Shown: positions 44,957-56,337 of the stretch, in pieces | Layout of the letters: each line of letters starts with the position of its first letter | Numbering within the stretch: the stretch's first letter is position 1 | From: Arcobacter sp. | Lineage (GTDB): Bacteria; Campylobacterota; Campylobacteria; Campylobacterales; Arcobacteraceae | Assembly (NCBI GenBank): GCA_020048055.1 | Contig: JAIFNA010000006.1 | Span: 62,001 to 126,000 of the forward strand | DNA length: 64,000 nt | Direction: 5' to 3' | Notes under the pieces: model-generated | The model's input: only the letters and a program-made list of their open reading frames with translations | Database searches by the model: none | What the model was told of the DNA's origin: nothing | Position numbers and translations under genes: made by a program

Positions 44957-46164
44957 ATTTTATCTACTAGTACTACATTGACTCCATTAAGTAGCTCTTT
45001 TGATTCTTTAAGAGTTTGTAGTGTTATTTTGTGAGGATGTCCTATTGCTATCGCGGCACCTGTTTTTTTTGCTATTTTTACCGCTTGTTTTAGTTGTTCA
45101 CTTACTGTTTGTTTTGTTTGGTAATTATCTAAGAATATATTTCTTGCTATATATCTAAATCCATATTTTTGCGTATATTTTTTTGCTACGGTCTTTGGCG
45201 TTGTTCTACTGTCTATAAAAATAAAATTGTACTTTTTAAGTATTTGAATCAACCTATCCATCGAAGCTTCATCTTCGGTGAATTTGCTTCCTGTGTGGTT
45301 GTTTATATATTTTGTATTTGGATACCACTCTCTTATTTGTTTTATACGATTTTCTATTGTTTCAATGCTATCTCCAACATGGAGTGTGTTTGACTCTTCA
45401 TTACTGCGATTTGAAGCTTCTAGTGGTAGATGAACCATATGTGAAGTGAAATTAATGGCTATTTTTGCAGAATCTTTGTGTCCAGAAGTTGGCGGCATAA
45501 ATGCCATAGTTACTGGAAATCCTATATTTTGAATTTTTTCCACTTGCTCTTTTGTTGTAACATCATCTATTATTATGGCTATTATTGGATTTTTTACATT
45601 GGATATTTCATCTTTTTTTGATTCTTTTATGGGGGTTAATTTATCTTTTATCTCAATTTTTTCTTGTTTTTTATTTTCTTCTTTTTTTATTTCTGGTTTT
45701 TTTTCTGTTTTTTGTATACTTTCTTTTTTGATCGTTTCTGGTTCTTTTTGTTTTGTATTTTTATCTAAACTTTTTGTTTTATTTTCATCTTTTTTTGGCT
45801 CATCGTTTAGTATATTTGATCTCTCTAGTGCTTGTTTTATATCTTTTGCATAATCTATATCATCAGTTTGATTTTTTGTTTTTTGGTTGTTTGTATTTGT
45901 AGGTTTTTCATCATCGACATATTCAATTTCTAGCTCTTTTGTTTTCTCTTCATACTTGCTATGCTCATCTTGTTCTGTTTGGATTTGTGTATTTTTATGA
46001 TTGTTTTGCGGTATATTTTTTGTAGTTTCAGTTTTGTCAAAAACAAATATCTTTATAAGCACGGCGATAAGAATTACAGATAAAGCTATTATTAAAGCAT
46101 TAATATAAAATAATTTCGATTTTCGATTTTTATTAGGTCTTCTTCCTCTTTTTTTTGTTGACAA
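44953..46164 (-). CDS. divergent polysaccharide deacetylase (DUF610/YibQ-like)
   Basis: A 403-aa membrane-anchored protein. A basic N-terminus and one transmembrane helix (about 22-45) precede a long Lys/Glu/Gln-rich linker (about 55-185). The catalytic-like domain follows: NPIIAIIIDDVTTKEQVEKI (Asp pair), MVHLPLEASN, YINNHTGSKFTED and FIDSRTTPKTVA, then AIAIGHPHKITL. This is the divergent polysaccharide deacetylase family, carbohydrate esterase 4-like, acting in the periplasm on an unknown glycan. It is coupled to dprA. Confidence 0.85.
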   Translation of the reverse strand: MSTKKRGRRPNKNRKSKLFYINALIIALSVILIAVLIKIFVFDKTETTKNIPQNNHKNTQIQTEQDEHSKYEEKTKELEIEYVDDEKPTNTNNQKTKNQTDDIDYAKDIKQALERSNILNDEPKKDENKTKSLDKNTKQKEPETIKKESIQKTEKKPEIKKEENKKQEKIEIKDKLTPIKESKKDEISNVKNPIIAIIIDDVTTKEQVEKIQNIGFPVTMAFMPPTSGHKDSAKIAINFTSHMVHLPLEASNRSNEESNTLHVGDSIETIENRIKQIREWYPNTKYINNHTGSKFTEDEASMDRLIQILKKYNFIFIDSRTTPKTVAKKYTQKYGFRYIARNIFLDNYQTKQTVSEQLKQAVKIAKKTGAAIAIGHPHKITLQTLKESKELLNGVNVVLVDKI

Positions 46165-46189
46165 TATTAAATCTTTTTGTGGAGTATTT

Positions 46190-46207
46190 AGCAGGGGATA
46201 CCCTGCT
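46190..46207 (-). terminator. hairpin downstream of ilvC
   Basis: AGCAGGG / CCCTGCT is a perfect 7-bp stem with a GATA loop, 6 bp past the ilvC stop. The downstream T-run is weak, so termination strength is uncertain. Confidence 0.5.
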
Positions 46208-46212
46208 ATGTT

Positions 46213-47274
<1,062 letters not shown>

Positions 47275-47296
47275 CTAATTTTAATTTAGAGGTAAC

Positions 47297-49354
47297 CTAA
47301 ATCGAGTCTTTTTTGGGCACACTAACTCTAAAGCAAGCTCCATTGTATGTTATCCCATCAACTGTTATTGTTTGATTTGTAACACTAATGCTCCCTTGCA
47401 TATTTTTTTCGACAATATCTTTTGACATATAAAGTCCTATGCCAGTACCTTGGGATTGGTGTTTGGTTGTGAAATATGGATCAAATATTTTCTCTAAAAT
47501 ATGTGGTGGGATTCCGCCAGCATTGTCTTGAAACGAGATAATATTTTCATTTTCATTTGATTGTGTTGATACATAAACTCCTTTAAATTGTGGATTATTT
47601 TCTATAATAGCATCTCTTGCATTGTTTAATATATTTAAAAATGCCTGAGATAGCTCACTAGGCATACCATGTGAAAACATAGGTTCATTACTTATAGATA
47701 ATTTAATATCTATGTTGTTGTCTTTGTACGTCGCATTTGTTATAGAAAGTGAATTTTTAAGGACATCTCTCATATCAAAATCAATTTGTTCTTTGTCTTT
47801 TTTAAAAAATCCCCTAAAATCTTCAATTGTTTGCGTTAAAAATTGAACATAATGTTTTATATCTGTGTATGATTTTTTTATATCCTCGTTTGATGCAATA
47901 CCAATTTCCATTTGTAGCTCAATTCCAGAAGCAGTAGAACTTATCGCACTTAGTGGTTGTCTCCATTGGTGGGCAATATTCCCTATCATCTCACCAAGGG
48001 CAGCATATCTTGATTGTTGAATCATTTGTTTATCTTTTTCTCTGTTTTTTTCAAGCTCGTCGTGGATTTTTTCCTCTAGTCCATTGTTCAAGTCTTGTAA
48101 TTCTTTTGTTTTTAGGGCGATAATATTTTCAAGATTGTTGTTGAGTTCGGCTAGTTGTTTTTGAGAATTTACCTCATTTGTGATGTCATTTAGAACAACT
48201 ACAATTATAAATTTATCATCATATCCTAAGTATTTTTTGTTTGCTACTATTGAAAAATGGTGGTACGCTTCACCACTATTTAGTATCACTTTAAAATTTT
48301 TATCTTTTTGGTTTAGCATATAATTTAGCCATGTTTCACCATCATATTCTTTTTTATTGATATATGAATCATCGGGTACATCTGTCTCAAAAAGATCACA
48401 AATACAGTCATATTTGCTTTTAAATTGTTCGATTGAGTCAAGAAAAGTAAAGAAGTTTGCAATGGCATCATTGGCATCTATCATATGGGTACCATCACTA
48501 ACAATGACCATATTTTCTTGCCCGTTTAGTATCGCTTTTACGGAACGCTCTTTAAGCCCAAGTTCTTTATTTGCTTCGGCTAATTGCTGATTTTCTTTAT
48601 TTATAATTCTACTTATCCAGTATCCAAATAGAGTTGTAACTAAGATAACGCTAAATATTAATAGCAACTTAATTTTGAGGTATTTTTCTTGTTTACTTAA
48701 TATCTCTTCTTTGATATTTTTGAGCTCTATATCGCCTTCATAAAGCAATCTTTTAATATTTTCACCCATTCTATTGAAAAATGCTGGAGTTGTTTTGTAG
48801 TATCTTGTGAGTTCGAGATTTGCTTCTGCCAAATCTTTGTAATTTTGATCACTTAGATGTTCATTTCTGTGCTCTAATATCTCATTTAATTTGCTTAAAA
48901 TTTCAGTTAATTCGATAAGTTTTGGTCGTATGTCTATAACTTCTAGGGATATTTTTTGATCACTAATATTTGGATTGTAATTTATTTGTGTTTCAATTGA
49001 GCTTTTCCCTAATATGTTTAGTTCAATTTTTCTTTTTAGAACGCCACCATGTTCTAGTATGTATAGTGAATCGTTTATATTTTGAATTAAGGTATTTATT
49101 TTATCAGCAACTATTGATCTTGATTTTGCTGAAGTTGTAAGTGAAAGCTCAAAAAATAAAGCTTTAAGCCCTTGAATATCCTCGGAGACAAACTCCCCAA
49201 TTTTGATTTTTCTCTCATAGTTTTGTGTTTTTTTATTTAGGTCATCAATCAGCGATGAGAATACTTGATTTACTGTAAAAAGGGATAAAAATCCAAATAC
49301 GAACAATAAAACAAGAATATGCAATTTAGTAGAAGTTCTGAGATTTTGTAACAT
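47297..49354 (-). CDS. membrane sensor histidine kinase (PAS, HisKA, HATPase)
   Basis: A 685-aa kinase. Two transmembrane helices (about 12-30 and 228-247) flank a helical periplasmic sensor domain of about 195 residues. Then come a PAS-like region (about 270-400), a coiled coil and the H-box [20 protein letters not shown] near residue 455. The ATPase domain has [35 protein letters not shown] and [14 protein letters not shown]. The HQWRQP H-box type is common in this phylum. It starts 5 bp after a solute-binding protein gene, so the two may form one sensing unit. No response regulator is adjacent. Confidence 0.9.
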   Translation of the reverse strand: MLQNLRTSTKLHILVLLFVFGFLSLFTVNQVFSSLIDDLNKKTQNYERKIKIGEFVSEDIQGLKALFFELSLTTSAKSRSIVADKINTLIQNINDSLYILEHGGVLKRKIELNILGKSSIETQINYNPNISDQKISLEVIDIRPKLIELTEILSKLNEILEHRNEHLSDQNYKDLAEANLELTRYYKTTPAFFNRMGENIKRLLYEGDIELKNIKEEILSKQEKYLKIKLLLIFSVILVTTLFGYWISRIINKENQQLAEANKELGLKERSVKAILNGQENMVIVSDGTHMIDANDAIANFFTFLDSIEQFKSKYDCICDLFETDVPDDSYINKKEYDGETWLNYMLNQKDKNFKVILNSGEAYHHFSIVANKKYLGYDDKFIIVVVLNDITNEVNSQKQLAELNNNLENIIALKTKELQDLNNGLEEKIHDELEKNREKDKQMIQQSRYAALGEMIGNIAHQWRQPLSAISSTASGIELQMEIGIASNEDIKKSYTDIKHYVQFLTQTIEDFRGFFKKDKEQIDFDMRDVLKNSLSITNATYKDNNIDIKLSISNEPMFSHGMPSELSQAFLNILNNARDAIIENNPQFKGVYVSTQSNENENIISFQDNAGGIPPHILEKIFDPYFTTKHQSQGTGIGLYMSKDIVEKNMQGSISVTNQTITVDGITYNGACFRVSVPKKDSI

Positions 49355-49359
49355 TTTTC

Positions 49360-50121
49360 TTATCTAAATCCATATCTTTTCATAATCATTGCACCATCTT
49401 TTGATGATGCGTAATTGACAAATTTTTTTGCCAAATCTTGATTTTTTGAAAAAGATAATGTTGTCAACACTAGGTTTTGTTTGGGTGCATATTTTTCTGG
49501 TATGTTAATCATTGTAATATGATTTAAGCTCTCAATGGTTTCACCACTAGCTTTCCAATTTATTGTCATATCGATCTCTGGTTTTAAAAGACTCGCATTT
49601 AAGCTTCTTGAATCTGTTCCAATCTCAAGTGCCGCATCAAAAGCTCGGTTGAAAAAATTTTCATCTTTATAGCTTATAATCAATGCCTTTGTAGCTTTCC
49701 CTATGCTCCCACTATCTGGATTACACAAAACTACACCAATTTTTGGATTAATTAAGCTTTCAAGGTTTTTAATTTTTTTTGGATTTCCTTTTTTAACGAA
49801 AATTGCTGCTTGATTGAATCCCACATAAGCTTCAGTTTTAAAAAAACCATCTTTTTTGTACTCTTTGATATATTTATCAAGTCCTGGAAGATATAAATCC
49901 CCAGTTTTTGATAATTTCAAAGAGTCATAAAGGTCTTCTGAGCCACCTTGAATAATCTTTACAGTGCAGTTATTGTTTTTTTCAAACTGACTCGCAATTA
50001 ATTGCATCGGTTTTACCATTGTTATCCCACAGTAAAATAAGAGTTGTGGTTTATCCGCACCAAGTAAAGATGAACAAAATAGTAAAGCTACAATAGCTGA
50101 TTTTAAAACTGAATTAAACAT
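49360..50121 (-). CDS. periplasmic solute-binding protein, ModA-like
   Basis: A 253-aa secreted protein with signal peptide (NSVLKSAIVALLFCSSLLGAD). YCGITMVKPMQLIASQFEK, GGSEDLYDSLKLSKTGDLYLPG and NPDSGSIGKATKAL match type II binding proteins of the ModA/WtpA-like group for molybdate or other oxyanions. No ABC permease or ATPase is nearby. It is immediately upstream of a histidine kinase, so it may present its ligand to that kinase instead of a transporter. Confidence 0.78.
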   Translation of the reverse strand: MFNSVLKSAIVALLFCSSLLGADKPQLLFYCGITMVKPMQLIASQFEKNNNCTVKIIQGGSEDLYDSLKLSKTGDLYLPGLDKYIKEYKKDGFFKTEAYVGFNQAAIFVKKGNPKKIKNLESLINPKIGVVLCNPDSGSIGKATKALIISYKDENFFNRAFDAALEIGTDSRSLNASLLKPEIDMTINWKASGETIESLNHITMINIPEKYAPKQNLVLTTLSFSKNQDLAKKFVNYASSKDGAMIMKRYGFR

Positions 50122-50207
50122 AACAAATCCTTTTTAATTGGTAATATTAGGTATCATCTCACAAAAACAATTAAAACCATTTAAAATTGAAAGGGGAGCC
50201 TCACTTG

Positions 50208-51998
50208 ATGAGAAGTAATGATGAAAAAATTAAAGCCAATATAGATTTAATAAAATCTTTTGACGGGGAGATTTTGTCTTTTGAAAACGGTGAGTATAAA
50301 ATAAATAAAAAATACAAATTAGGACATATTGAGGTTGGTAATGATTTATTTTATTTATCAAGCGAAGGAGAATCCAAAAATACTTTAGTGGAGAAAGTGG
50401 ATTTGCTTGGGGCTAATGAGGGAGATTTTGTTATTGCTCGTGTTATTTTTAATCCTCGTGGAAAATTAAAAGTTAAGGTTGTTTTTATTGTAGAAAAAAG
50501 TAGAAATAAAACTTTAGTTGCCTATAAAAACAAAGATTTTATCTCTATAAAAAATGGAAATAAACTTGATGGAAAGATTATCAAAAATCCAAAAAACGGT
50601 GATATTTATTTGTTAGAAAATAGTTCATATGAATTTTTTGGCAATTTGGACAATCCAAAGATTGATGAGAAGATTTCACTCTATTTGTTTAAAGAAGATT
50701 ATAGACTTGATAATTATGAAACTAAAGTTAGTTCCAAAGAGATAGCTTTGGGTAAAAGAATTGATTTGACGGGGCTTAGTTTTTGTACAATTGATCCAGT
50801 TGGTGCAAAAGATCACGATGATGCTATATATTATGATTATAAAAATGAAACTTTGTATGTTGCAATTGCAGATGTTAGCCATTATATTAAAGAGGGGAGT
50901 GAGCTTGATATTGAGGCTAGAAAACGAGCCTTTTCTGTTTATTTTCCATCTTATGTATTGCCAATGCTACCTTTTGTTTTGAGTAGTGATTTATGCTCTT
51001 TGAAACCAAATGAAAAAAGATATGCTTTTGTTTGCAAAATAAAGCTTGACAGTAAAAAATTAGAACTAAAAGGAAGCGAATTTTTTGAAGCATTGATTGA
51101 ATCAAAAAATAACTTTAGTTATGAAGTCATAGATGATAAGATAGAAAAAAATGAACTGCCAAATGAACTTTTAGAACTACTTTTATTAACAAAAGGACTT
51201 AGAGAAAAACGATTGGAGCATGGTTATAACTTTAGAAATGAAGAGTTTAAAATGTATCTAAATAATAGCGGTGAACTAAATAATATTGAAGCATCTAAAA
51301 GTACATTTTCCCATCAACTTGTTGAGGAGTGTATGTTGCTTGCTAATCAAGAAGCGGCTAAAAAAATAGGCAATGTTGGAATTTTTAGAATTCATGAAGA
51401 GCCAGATATTAAAAAAATTGATAAGTTGATCGAGGAGCTAGCATCAATTGGGTTAAATGTGAAAAAGAAAAAAAATATCCATACTACAATTTCATATATT
51501 CAAAAAGAAGCGGAGAGGTTTTTTTTAGAAAAAGAGGTTGATAAGATGATTATCAAAGCTCAACAACAAGCAAAATATAGTAACCATTTAGGTGACCATT
51601 TTGGACTTGGATTTAGCCATTATAGTCACTTCACTTCACCAATTAGGAGATATTCTGATTTGACTCTTCATAGAATATTAAAAGGGGATAAAATCCCAAA
51701 AGATATTGAGCAAATTTGTGAAGAGATAAGCAATACAGAAAGACAAATAGCAAAAATGGTTTGGGACTTAGAAGGTAGAAAATATGCTAGGTGGGCTATT
51801 AAAAATTTAAATATAGAGTTTAAAGGGAATATTTGCGATGTTGGCGATATTATTTATGGTGAATTAATAGATGTTATGGCTGGCTTGAAATTTGAAATAA
51901 AAAACTACAAAGGGGAAAAGTTATACAATAAAATAAATATTATTTTAACTGAGGTTGATTTAATTTCTAAAAAAATATTTGGACAAATAGTTAGATGA
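50208..51998 (+). CDS. rnr: RNase R / RNase II family exoribonuclease
   Basis: About 596 residues. The RNB catalytic domain has TGLSFCTIDPVGAKDHDDAIYYD near residue 197-220 (four metal-binding Asp) and HFGLGFSHYSHFTSPIRRYSDLTLHR near residue 465-490. It degrades RNA 3' to 5'. It is shorter than E. coli RNase R (about 813 aa): N-terminal cold-shock repeats are reduced and the C-terminal S1 domain is short, as in other Campylobacterota. A TTG at 50187 is in frame, but AAGGGGAG at 50191-50198 supports ATG 50208. It overlaps the next gene by 4 bp. Confidence 0.92.
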   Translation: MRSNDEKIKANIDLIKSFDGEILSFENGEYKINKKYKLGHIEVGNDLFYLSSEGESKNTLVEKVDLLGANEGDFVIARVIFNPRGKLKVKVVFIVEKSRNKTLVAYKNKDFISIKNGNKLDGKIIKNPKNGDIYLLENSSYEFFGNLDNPKIDEKISLYLFKEDYRLDNYETKVSSKEIALGKRIDLTGLSFCTIDPVGAKDHDDAIYYDYKNETLYVAIADVSHYIKEGSELDIEARKRAFSVYFPSYVLPMLPFVLSSDLCSLKPNEKRYAFVCKIKLDSKKLELKGSEFFEALIESKNNFSYEVIDDKIEKNELPNELLELLLLTKGLREKRLEHGYNFRNEEFKMYLNNSGELNNIEASKSTFSHQLVEECMLLANQEAAKKIGNVGIFRIHEEPDIKKIDKLIEELASIGLNVKKKKNIHTTISYIQKEAERFFLEKEVDKMIIKAQQQAKYSNHLGDHFGLGFSHYSHFTSPIRRYSDLTLHRILKGDKIPKDIEQICEEISNTERQIAKMVWDLEGRKYARWAIKNLNIEFKGNICDVGDIIYGELIDVMAGLKFEIKNYKGEKLYNKINIILTEVDLISKKIFGQIVR

Positions 51999-53308
51999 AA
52001 AAATCTCTTATATCTTTACTTTTTTTACTTTTTTCCATTAATGCAATCTTTATGTATGGTTTTGATCAGCAAAATATTGATCAATTAAGGGGAGTAAATA
52101 TAATTTTGGTTGGAGCAATTATAGTACTGTGCGCGATACTGATATATTCAATAAAAATATTTAATAAAGATAAGTTAGAACTAAAGAGACTTAAACTGAT
52201 AGCTGAAAATAGTGACAATGTTGTAATGATAACTGATAGGGTTCAAAAAGTTAAATATGTAAATCAAGCTTTTGTGGATACTACTGGTTTTCCAAAAGAG
52301 GAAATCATCGGAAGAAATCCTAAAGTTGTACAATCTGGTCAAAATGCTCCTAGTCTATATAAAAATCTAAATGAAACTATTTATGCTAAAAAAAAGTGGA
52401 ATGGAACGTTTATAAATAAAACAAAAAATGGTTCGGCGCAATATGAAAAAGCTACGATTATTCCTTTGCTTGATGATAGTGGTGAAATTGTTGAATTTAT
52501 AGGGTTGAAATACGATATAACCAAAGAGCTCTATTCTGAACACTTAATTAAAGAGAAAGAGCAAAAAATATTTAATCACGCAAAAATGGCTAGTATGGGC
52601 GAATTATTACACAATATTGCACATCATTGGAGACAGCCTTTATCACTTATTTCTACGGTTGCAACAAGTATAGAGCTTCAGCAAGAGATGAATATGTTAA
52701 CGCCTCAAAAGCTTACAAAAGGGATGGAGGATATTAATAAATCAGTTCAGAACCTTTCAAAAATAATTGAGGATTTCGCTAATTTTTTTCAAACAAATAA
52801 ATCAAAAGAGTATTGCTCTATCAAAGATATAGTTCAGAGATCAGTTAATATTTTGGGTATGTATTTTAGTAATAATAAAATAGTTTTTGATATTGATGAT
52901 ATTGTTGATGTAAATCTTTATTGTTATGATAGTGAACTAATTCAGGCAATTCTGAACATCTTAACAAACGCAAAAGATGCAGTTGAATTTAAAGACGATA
53001 AAGTGATTAGAATTAGAACCGTTGAGAATTTATTGAGCGTTGAGGTTATTATTGAAGATAGTGGTGGCGGTATTTTGGAAGGTGTTGAAAAAAATATGTA
53101 TGAGCCATATTTTACAACTAAACATAAATCAAAAGGGACAGGAATGGGTCTTTATAATTCATATAATATAGTTGTAAATAGATTAGATGGAGATCTAATT
53201 GGAATTAACGGTCAATTCGAGTACAACAATAAAAAATATTTTGGTGCTAAATTTACTATATCAATTCCTAAAAATAGTGTAGCCAATACGGATAAAGCTG
53301 ATGTATAA
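51995..53308 (+). CDS. PAS-domain sensor histidine kinase
   Basis: A 437-aa kinase. Two N-terminal transmembrane helices (about 5-20 and 32-52) leave a very short periplasmic loop. A PAS domain (NSDNVVMITDRVQKVKYVNQ, IGRNPKVVQSGQ) with PAC follows at about 65-185. The H-box is MGELLHNIAHHWRQPLSLIS near residue 203, and ATPase motifs NILTNAKDAVEF, EDSGGGI and GTGMGLYNSYNIV end it. The sensor is probably the cytoplasmic PAS domain. It lies between rnr and holA with short overlaps at both ends and has no adjacent regulator. Confidence 0.9.
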   Translation: MKKSLISLLFLLFSINAIFMYGFDQQNIDQLRGVNIILVGAIIVLCAILIYSIKIFNKDKLELKRLKLIAENSDNVVMITDRVQKVKYVNQAFVDTTGFPKEEIIGRNPKVVQSGQNAPSLYKNLNETIYAKKKWNGTFINKTKNGSAQYEKATIIPLLDDSGEIVEFIGLKYDITKELYSEHLIKEKEQKIFNHAKMASMGELLHNIAHHWRQPLSLISTVATSIELQQEMNMLTPQKLTKGMEDINKSVQNLSKIIEDFANFFQTNKSKEYCSIKDIVQRSVNILGMYFSNNKIVFDIDDIVDVNLYCYDSELIQAILNILTNAKDAVEFKDDKVIRIRTVENLLSVEVIIEDSGGGILEGVEKNMYEPYFTTKHKSKGTGMGLYNSYNIVVNRLDGDLIGINGQFEYNNKKYFGAKFTISIPKNSVANTDKADV

Positions 53309-54272
53309 AAACGAGTTTGATAAAGAGTTTAAAAAAGGTCTAACTTATGATAGCTACTTTTTTTATGGTGCTGAAAATTATCTGATTGAAAATTATGGTG
53401 ATAAAGTTGCCAGAACTCTAGCAAATGGCGAGGATATAAGTAAGCTCTATTTTGATGACTTTAATATTGAGTCTACAATCGATTTATTATCTCAAAGTTC
53501 ACTTTTTAGCACAACCAATATAGTATTGGTAAAAATCAATAAAAAAGTCCCCAAAAAAGAGCTTGATAAATTAGTTGAGATGGCATTTAAAAATGGTGAT
53601 AGTAAAATTATTTTTTGTTGTTTTGGAGATGGTGATTTTAAAAGTATGGAGGGTAGTTTTACAAAAAAAACCAATAGCGTTTTTGTTAGGTTTTATCCAC
53701 TTGAAGAACATGAAGCAAAACAAATTTTAAGTGAAAAAAGTAAAGAATTGGGGCTAGAAATAGCGCAGCATGATTTGGAATTTTTGTATACAATGCATCA
53801 AAAAGATTTGGGACTAGCAATTTGTGACCTATCTAAGCTGGCAATTTTAGATGAGCCAATAACATCAAAAACTATCAATCTTCAATGTTTTGGTTTAGGA
53901 AATGTAAATATTGATGAGTTTATGGAGAAACTACTTTTGGGAAAAAATGTAAATAAAGATATTTATGATTTACTCGAAGAGGGGGTTGATGAGAACGCTT
54001 TAGTGTATAGAATTTCAAGTTTTGTCAATCAACTTTTTATGATAAATAGTTACCTTAAAATTTATGGGAGTCTTAATATTTTAGATATTTGGGGCTACCA
54101 ATTACCACAAAAAATTGCCAATAAACAAGCCGCACTTGCAATAAGATTTCAACAAAATGATTTTTTACAAATGCTTAGTTTTCTCCAAGAGCTAGAATTG
54201 GAGCTTAAGAGCGGAAAGCTTATCAGTATAAACAGCTATTTTCAAGCACGACTTAGAATATTTCAAAAATAA
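53301..54272 (+). CDS. holA: DNA polymerase III delta subunit
   Basis: A 323-aa protein with the HolA layout. SYFFYGAENYLIENYGDKV near residue 13 resembles the opening of clamp-loader delta subunits. A central LLSQSSLFSTTNIVLVKIN precedes the AAA-like fold, and a C-terminal collar holds FVNQLFMINSYLKIYG and LRIFQK. It opens the beta clamp in the clamp loader. Sequence conservation is low in this family, so synteny with rnr and rpsF is part of the call. It overlaps the kinase gene by 8 bp. Confidence 0.82.
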   Translation: MYKNEFDKEFKKGLTYDSYFFYGAENYLIENYGDKVARTLANGEDISKLYFDDFNIESTIDLLSQSSLFSTTNIVLVKINKKVPKKELDKLVEMAFKNGDSKIIFCCFGDGDFKSMEGSFTKKTNSVFVRFYPLEEHEAKQILSEKSKELGLEIAQHDLEFLYTMHQKDLGLAICDLSKLAILDEPITSKTINLQCFGLGNVNIDEFMEKLLLGKNVNKDIYDLLEEGVDENALVYRISSFVNQLFMINSYLKIYGSLNILDIWGYQLPQKIANKQAALAIRFQQNDFLQMLSFLQELELELKSGKLISINSYFQARLRIFQK

Positions 54273-54387
54273 TCTTTGTATAAGCTTATTGTTATATCTG
54301 TTTGGCTAAAATCCACCTCCAAAAAACCTTGCTGGGACGATTTTATGCAAATAAAAAAGTTTTGGCTAAATCCAAAAGGAGAAATTG

Positions 54388-54744
54388 ATGGCTAGAATTA
54401 GACATTATGAGACTATGTTTATAGTTAAAACAACTTTAACAGAAGAGGAGATTAAAAATCAAATCGACACTGTTAAAGCGAACATTGAGAAAAATGGTGG
54501 GACAATAGTATCTGTTGACAATATGGGAAATAGAGAATTGGCTTATGAAATTGAAAAACAAAAAAGAGGTTATTACTATGTAATTTACTTCCAAGCTCCA
54601 TCTGAGTCAATCATTGAACTTGAGAGAAATTATAGAGTTAATGAGAGTATCTTAAAGTTTATGTTTATTAAATTTGAAGGTAAAAACGAGATTGCTGAGT
54701 GGACTAAAATGAGTTCAGAAGCTGCAAAAAAAGAGCAAAAATAG
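54388..54744 (+). CDS. rpsF: 30S ribosomal protein S6
   Basis: A 118-aa protein with the S6 opening ARIRHYETMFIVKTTLTEEE, the conserved MGNRELAYEIEKQKRGYYYV near residue 51 and LERNYRVNESILKFM near 77. It pairs with S18 on the platform of the 30S subunit. An in-frame TTG precedes the ATG; AAAAGGA at 54374-54380 supports ATG 54388. It heads the rpsF-ssb-rpsR operon. The 115-bp leader holds GTTTGGCTAAA-type repeats but I cannot prove an S6:S18 leader structure. Confidence 0.97.
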   Translation: MARIRHYETMFIVKTTLTEEEIKNQIDTVKANIEKNGGTIVSVDNMGNRELAYEIEKQKRGYYYVIYFQAPSESIIELERNYRVNESILKFMFIKFEGKNEIAEWTKMSSEAAKKEQK

Positions 54745-54780
54745 GTTACTAAGTAAATCTTAGATTATTAAAGGACTATT

Positions 54781-55269
54781 ATGTATAACAAATTGATTGT
54801 AATCGGTAACTTAACAAGAGATATTGAGCTTAAATATATTCCAAGTGGAGCAGCTATTGCACGAGGCGCAATAGCAACTTCACACAAATATAAAACTCAA
54901 GATGGTAGCCAAAAAGAGGAAGTTTGTTTTTTAGACTTCAATGTTTTTGGAAAACCTGCTGAAATTATCAATCAATATGTAAAAAAAGGCTCAAAAGTTA
55001 TGCTTGAAGGTCGATTAGTTTTTGAACAATGGACTGATAAAGATGGTGGAAATAGAAGCAGACACACCCTTAGAGTTGAGGAGTTTAAATTCTTAGATTC
55101 TAAAGGAAGCACTGGCTCTGATGATAGCTATCAAGCACCAAGACAAGTTGAACAATACAATAATAAACCCTCATATAATGCTGGACAAGGTGGTATGAAA
55201 TCTCAACCCTATGAAGAGAGAGTACCAGAAATAAACATCGACATCGATGATGACGAAATTCCATTTTAG
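54781..55269 (+). CDS. ssb: single-stranded DNA-binding protein
   Basis: A 162-aa SSB. The OB fold runs over residues 1-108 ([55 protein letters not shown]). A Gly/Gln/Pro-rich linker follows, and the acidic C-terminal tip [10 protein letters not shown] recruits partner proteins. AAAGGAC precedes the ATG. It sits in the classical position between rpsF and rpsR. Confidence 0.97.
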   Translation: MYNKLIVIGNLTRDIELKYIPSGAAIARGAIATSHKYKTQDGSQKEEVCFLDFNVFGKPAEIINQYVKKGSKVMLEGRLVFEQWTDKDGGNRSRHTLRVEEFKFLDSKGSTGSDDSYQAPRQVEQYNNKPSYNAGQGGMKSQPYEERVPEINIDIDDDEIPF

Positions 55270-55283
55270 AAAAGGATTGTAAT

Positions 55284-55544
55284 ATGGCTGAAAAAAGAAA
55301 ATTCTCAAAAAAATTCTGTAAATATAGTGCTATGAAAATAGAAAATATTGATTATAAAAATATGGAGTTATTAAAAATATCTCTAAGTGAAAGAGGAAAA
55401 ATTATGCCTCGAAGACTTACTGGTACTTCTAAAAGACACCAAGAGCTTGTAGAATTAGCTATCAAAAGAGCTAGACATATGGCATTAATCCCTTATGTTG
55501 TAAATACAAAACAATTAACAGGTCCTGCATACTCTGCAAGATAA
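55284..55544 (+). CDS. rpsR: 30S ribosomal protein S18
   Basis: An 86-aa basic protein with the S18 core [20 protein letters not shown] and the very conserved [20 protein letters not shown], then [10 protein letters not shown]. It binds 16S rRNA and S6. AAAAGGA lies ahead of the ATG. It is the last gene of the operon and is followed by a strong intrinsic terminator. Confidence 0.97.
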   Translation: MAEKRKFSKKFCKYSAMKIENIDYKNMELLKISLSERGKIMPRRLTGTSKRHQELVELAIKRARHMALIPYVVNTKQLTGPAYSAR

Positions 55545-55562
55545 TCTTTCAAGATTTTTATC

Positions 55563-55594
55563 AAAAAGGTTAGAGATTTTCTCTAGCCTTTTTT
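55563..55594 (+). terminator. intrinsic terminator of rpsF-ssb-rpsR
   Basis: AAAAGGTTAGAG / CTCTAGCCTTTT arms form a long stem with one G-T pair and a five-base loop, followed directly by a run of seven T. It lies 19 bp past the rpsR stop. Confidence 0.85.
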
Positions 55595-55638
55595 TATTTG
55601 TTTTGATGTTACTAAAATAGCAAATTATAATTAGCTAA

Positions 55639-56337
55639 CTATCTTTTTTGGCAAATAAATATAAGTTTATCTGCTTTTTCGTCACTGTGAAGGTGGAAGT
55701 TTATTATTTGTTTTACATCAAATCCATATTTATCTAATTGCTTTTTAATCATATTTTTTTCATGGAAATGTTGAGTGATAAAATCTTCCTCTTTTGCAAA
55801 AGTTCCATCATTATTTTTTGTAAATAAAACAATATTTGTTTTTAAAATCTTTGCATTAAAAACAGCATCAATTGCAATAAATTTATCTTCAAGATTGATA
55901 TTTAAAGAGCCATCGGCTACATCTTCAAAGCCATACAAAGTGTTTACATCAAAGATAAAATAACCATCTTGCAGGAGTAACTTATGGGTGTTTTGTATAA
56001 AAACTTCTAGCGTTTTTTTATCCATATAGTTTAATACATCAAAAACAGCAGTAGCACAATCAAACTTTTTTTCAATCAAGTCAATATCAATACACTCAGC
56101 TTGTAAATCTTTTTGTTTGCATATTTCAATTTGTGCACTACTTAAATCTGTGCCAAATGTTATTATTCCCATCTCTTGTAGTTGAAGTAAAAACTCACCT
56201 TGACCACAACCAATATCAATAGCATTTTTTACATTAAGCTCTTCACATATTTTTAAAAATGCATCGTAAAGTTCATCTATCTCATCTTGAAAATCAAGAT
56301 ATGGCTCTATTTTTGAATACAGATTAAGTGAGTTCAA
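55639..56337 (-). CDS. class I SAM-dependent methyltransferase
   Basis: A 232-aa methyltransferase. Motif I is AIDIGCGQGEFLLQLQEMG near residue 40-55, and TFGTDLSSAQIEICKQKDLQ is the acidic loop binding the SAM ribose. CATAVFDVLNYMDKK follows as motif II/III. The substrate is unknown; small molecules are more likely than DNA, as no N/DPPY motif occurs. The start overlaps hisG by 14 bp, so it belongs to the hisG-coaX operon by position. Confidence 0.85.
   Translation of the reverse strand: MNSLNLYSKIEPYLDFQDEIDELYDAFLKICEELNVKNAIDIGCGQGEFLLQLQEMGIITFGTDLSSAQIEICKQKDLQAECIDIDLIEKKFDCATAVFDVLNYMDKKTLEVFIQNTHKLLLQDGYFIFDVNTLYGFEDVADGSLNINLEDKFIAIDAVFNAKILKTNIVLFTKNNDGTFAKEEDFITQHFHEKNMIKKQLDKYGFDVKQIINFHLHSDEKADKLIFICQKR

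Noticed and set aside
54273-54387. S6:S18 autoregulatory leader upstream of rpsF
   Set aside because: The leader is long enough and holds a repeated TTTGGCTAAA motif, but I could not fold a structure matching the known S6:S18 RNA.
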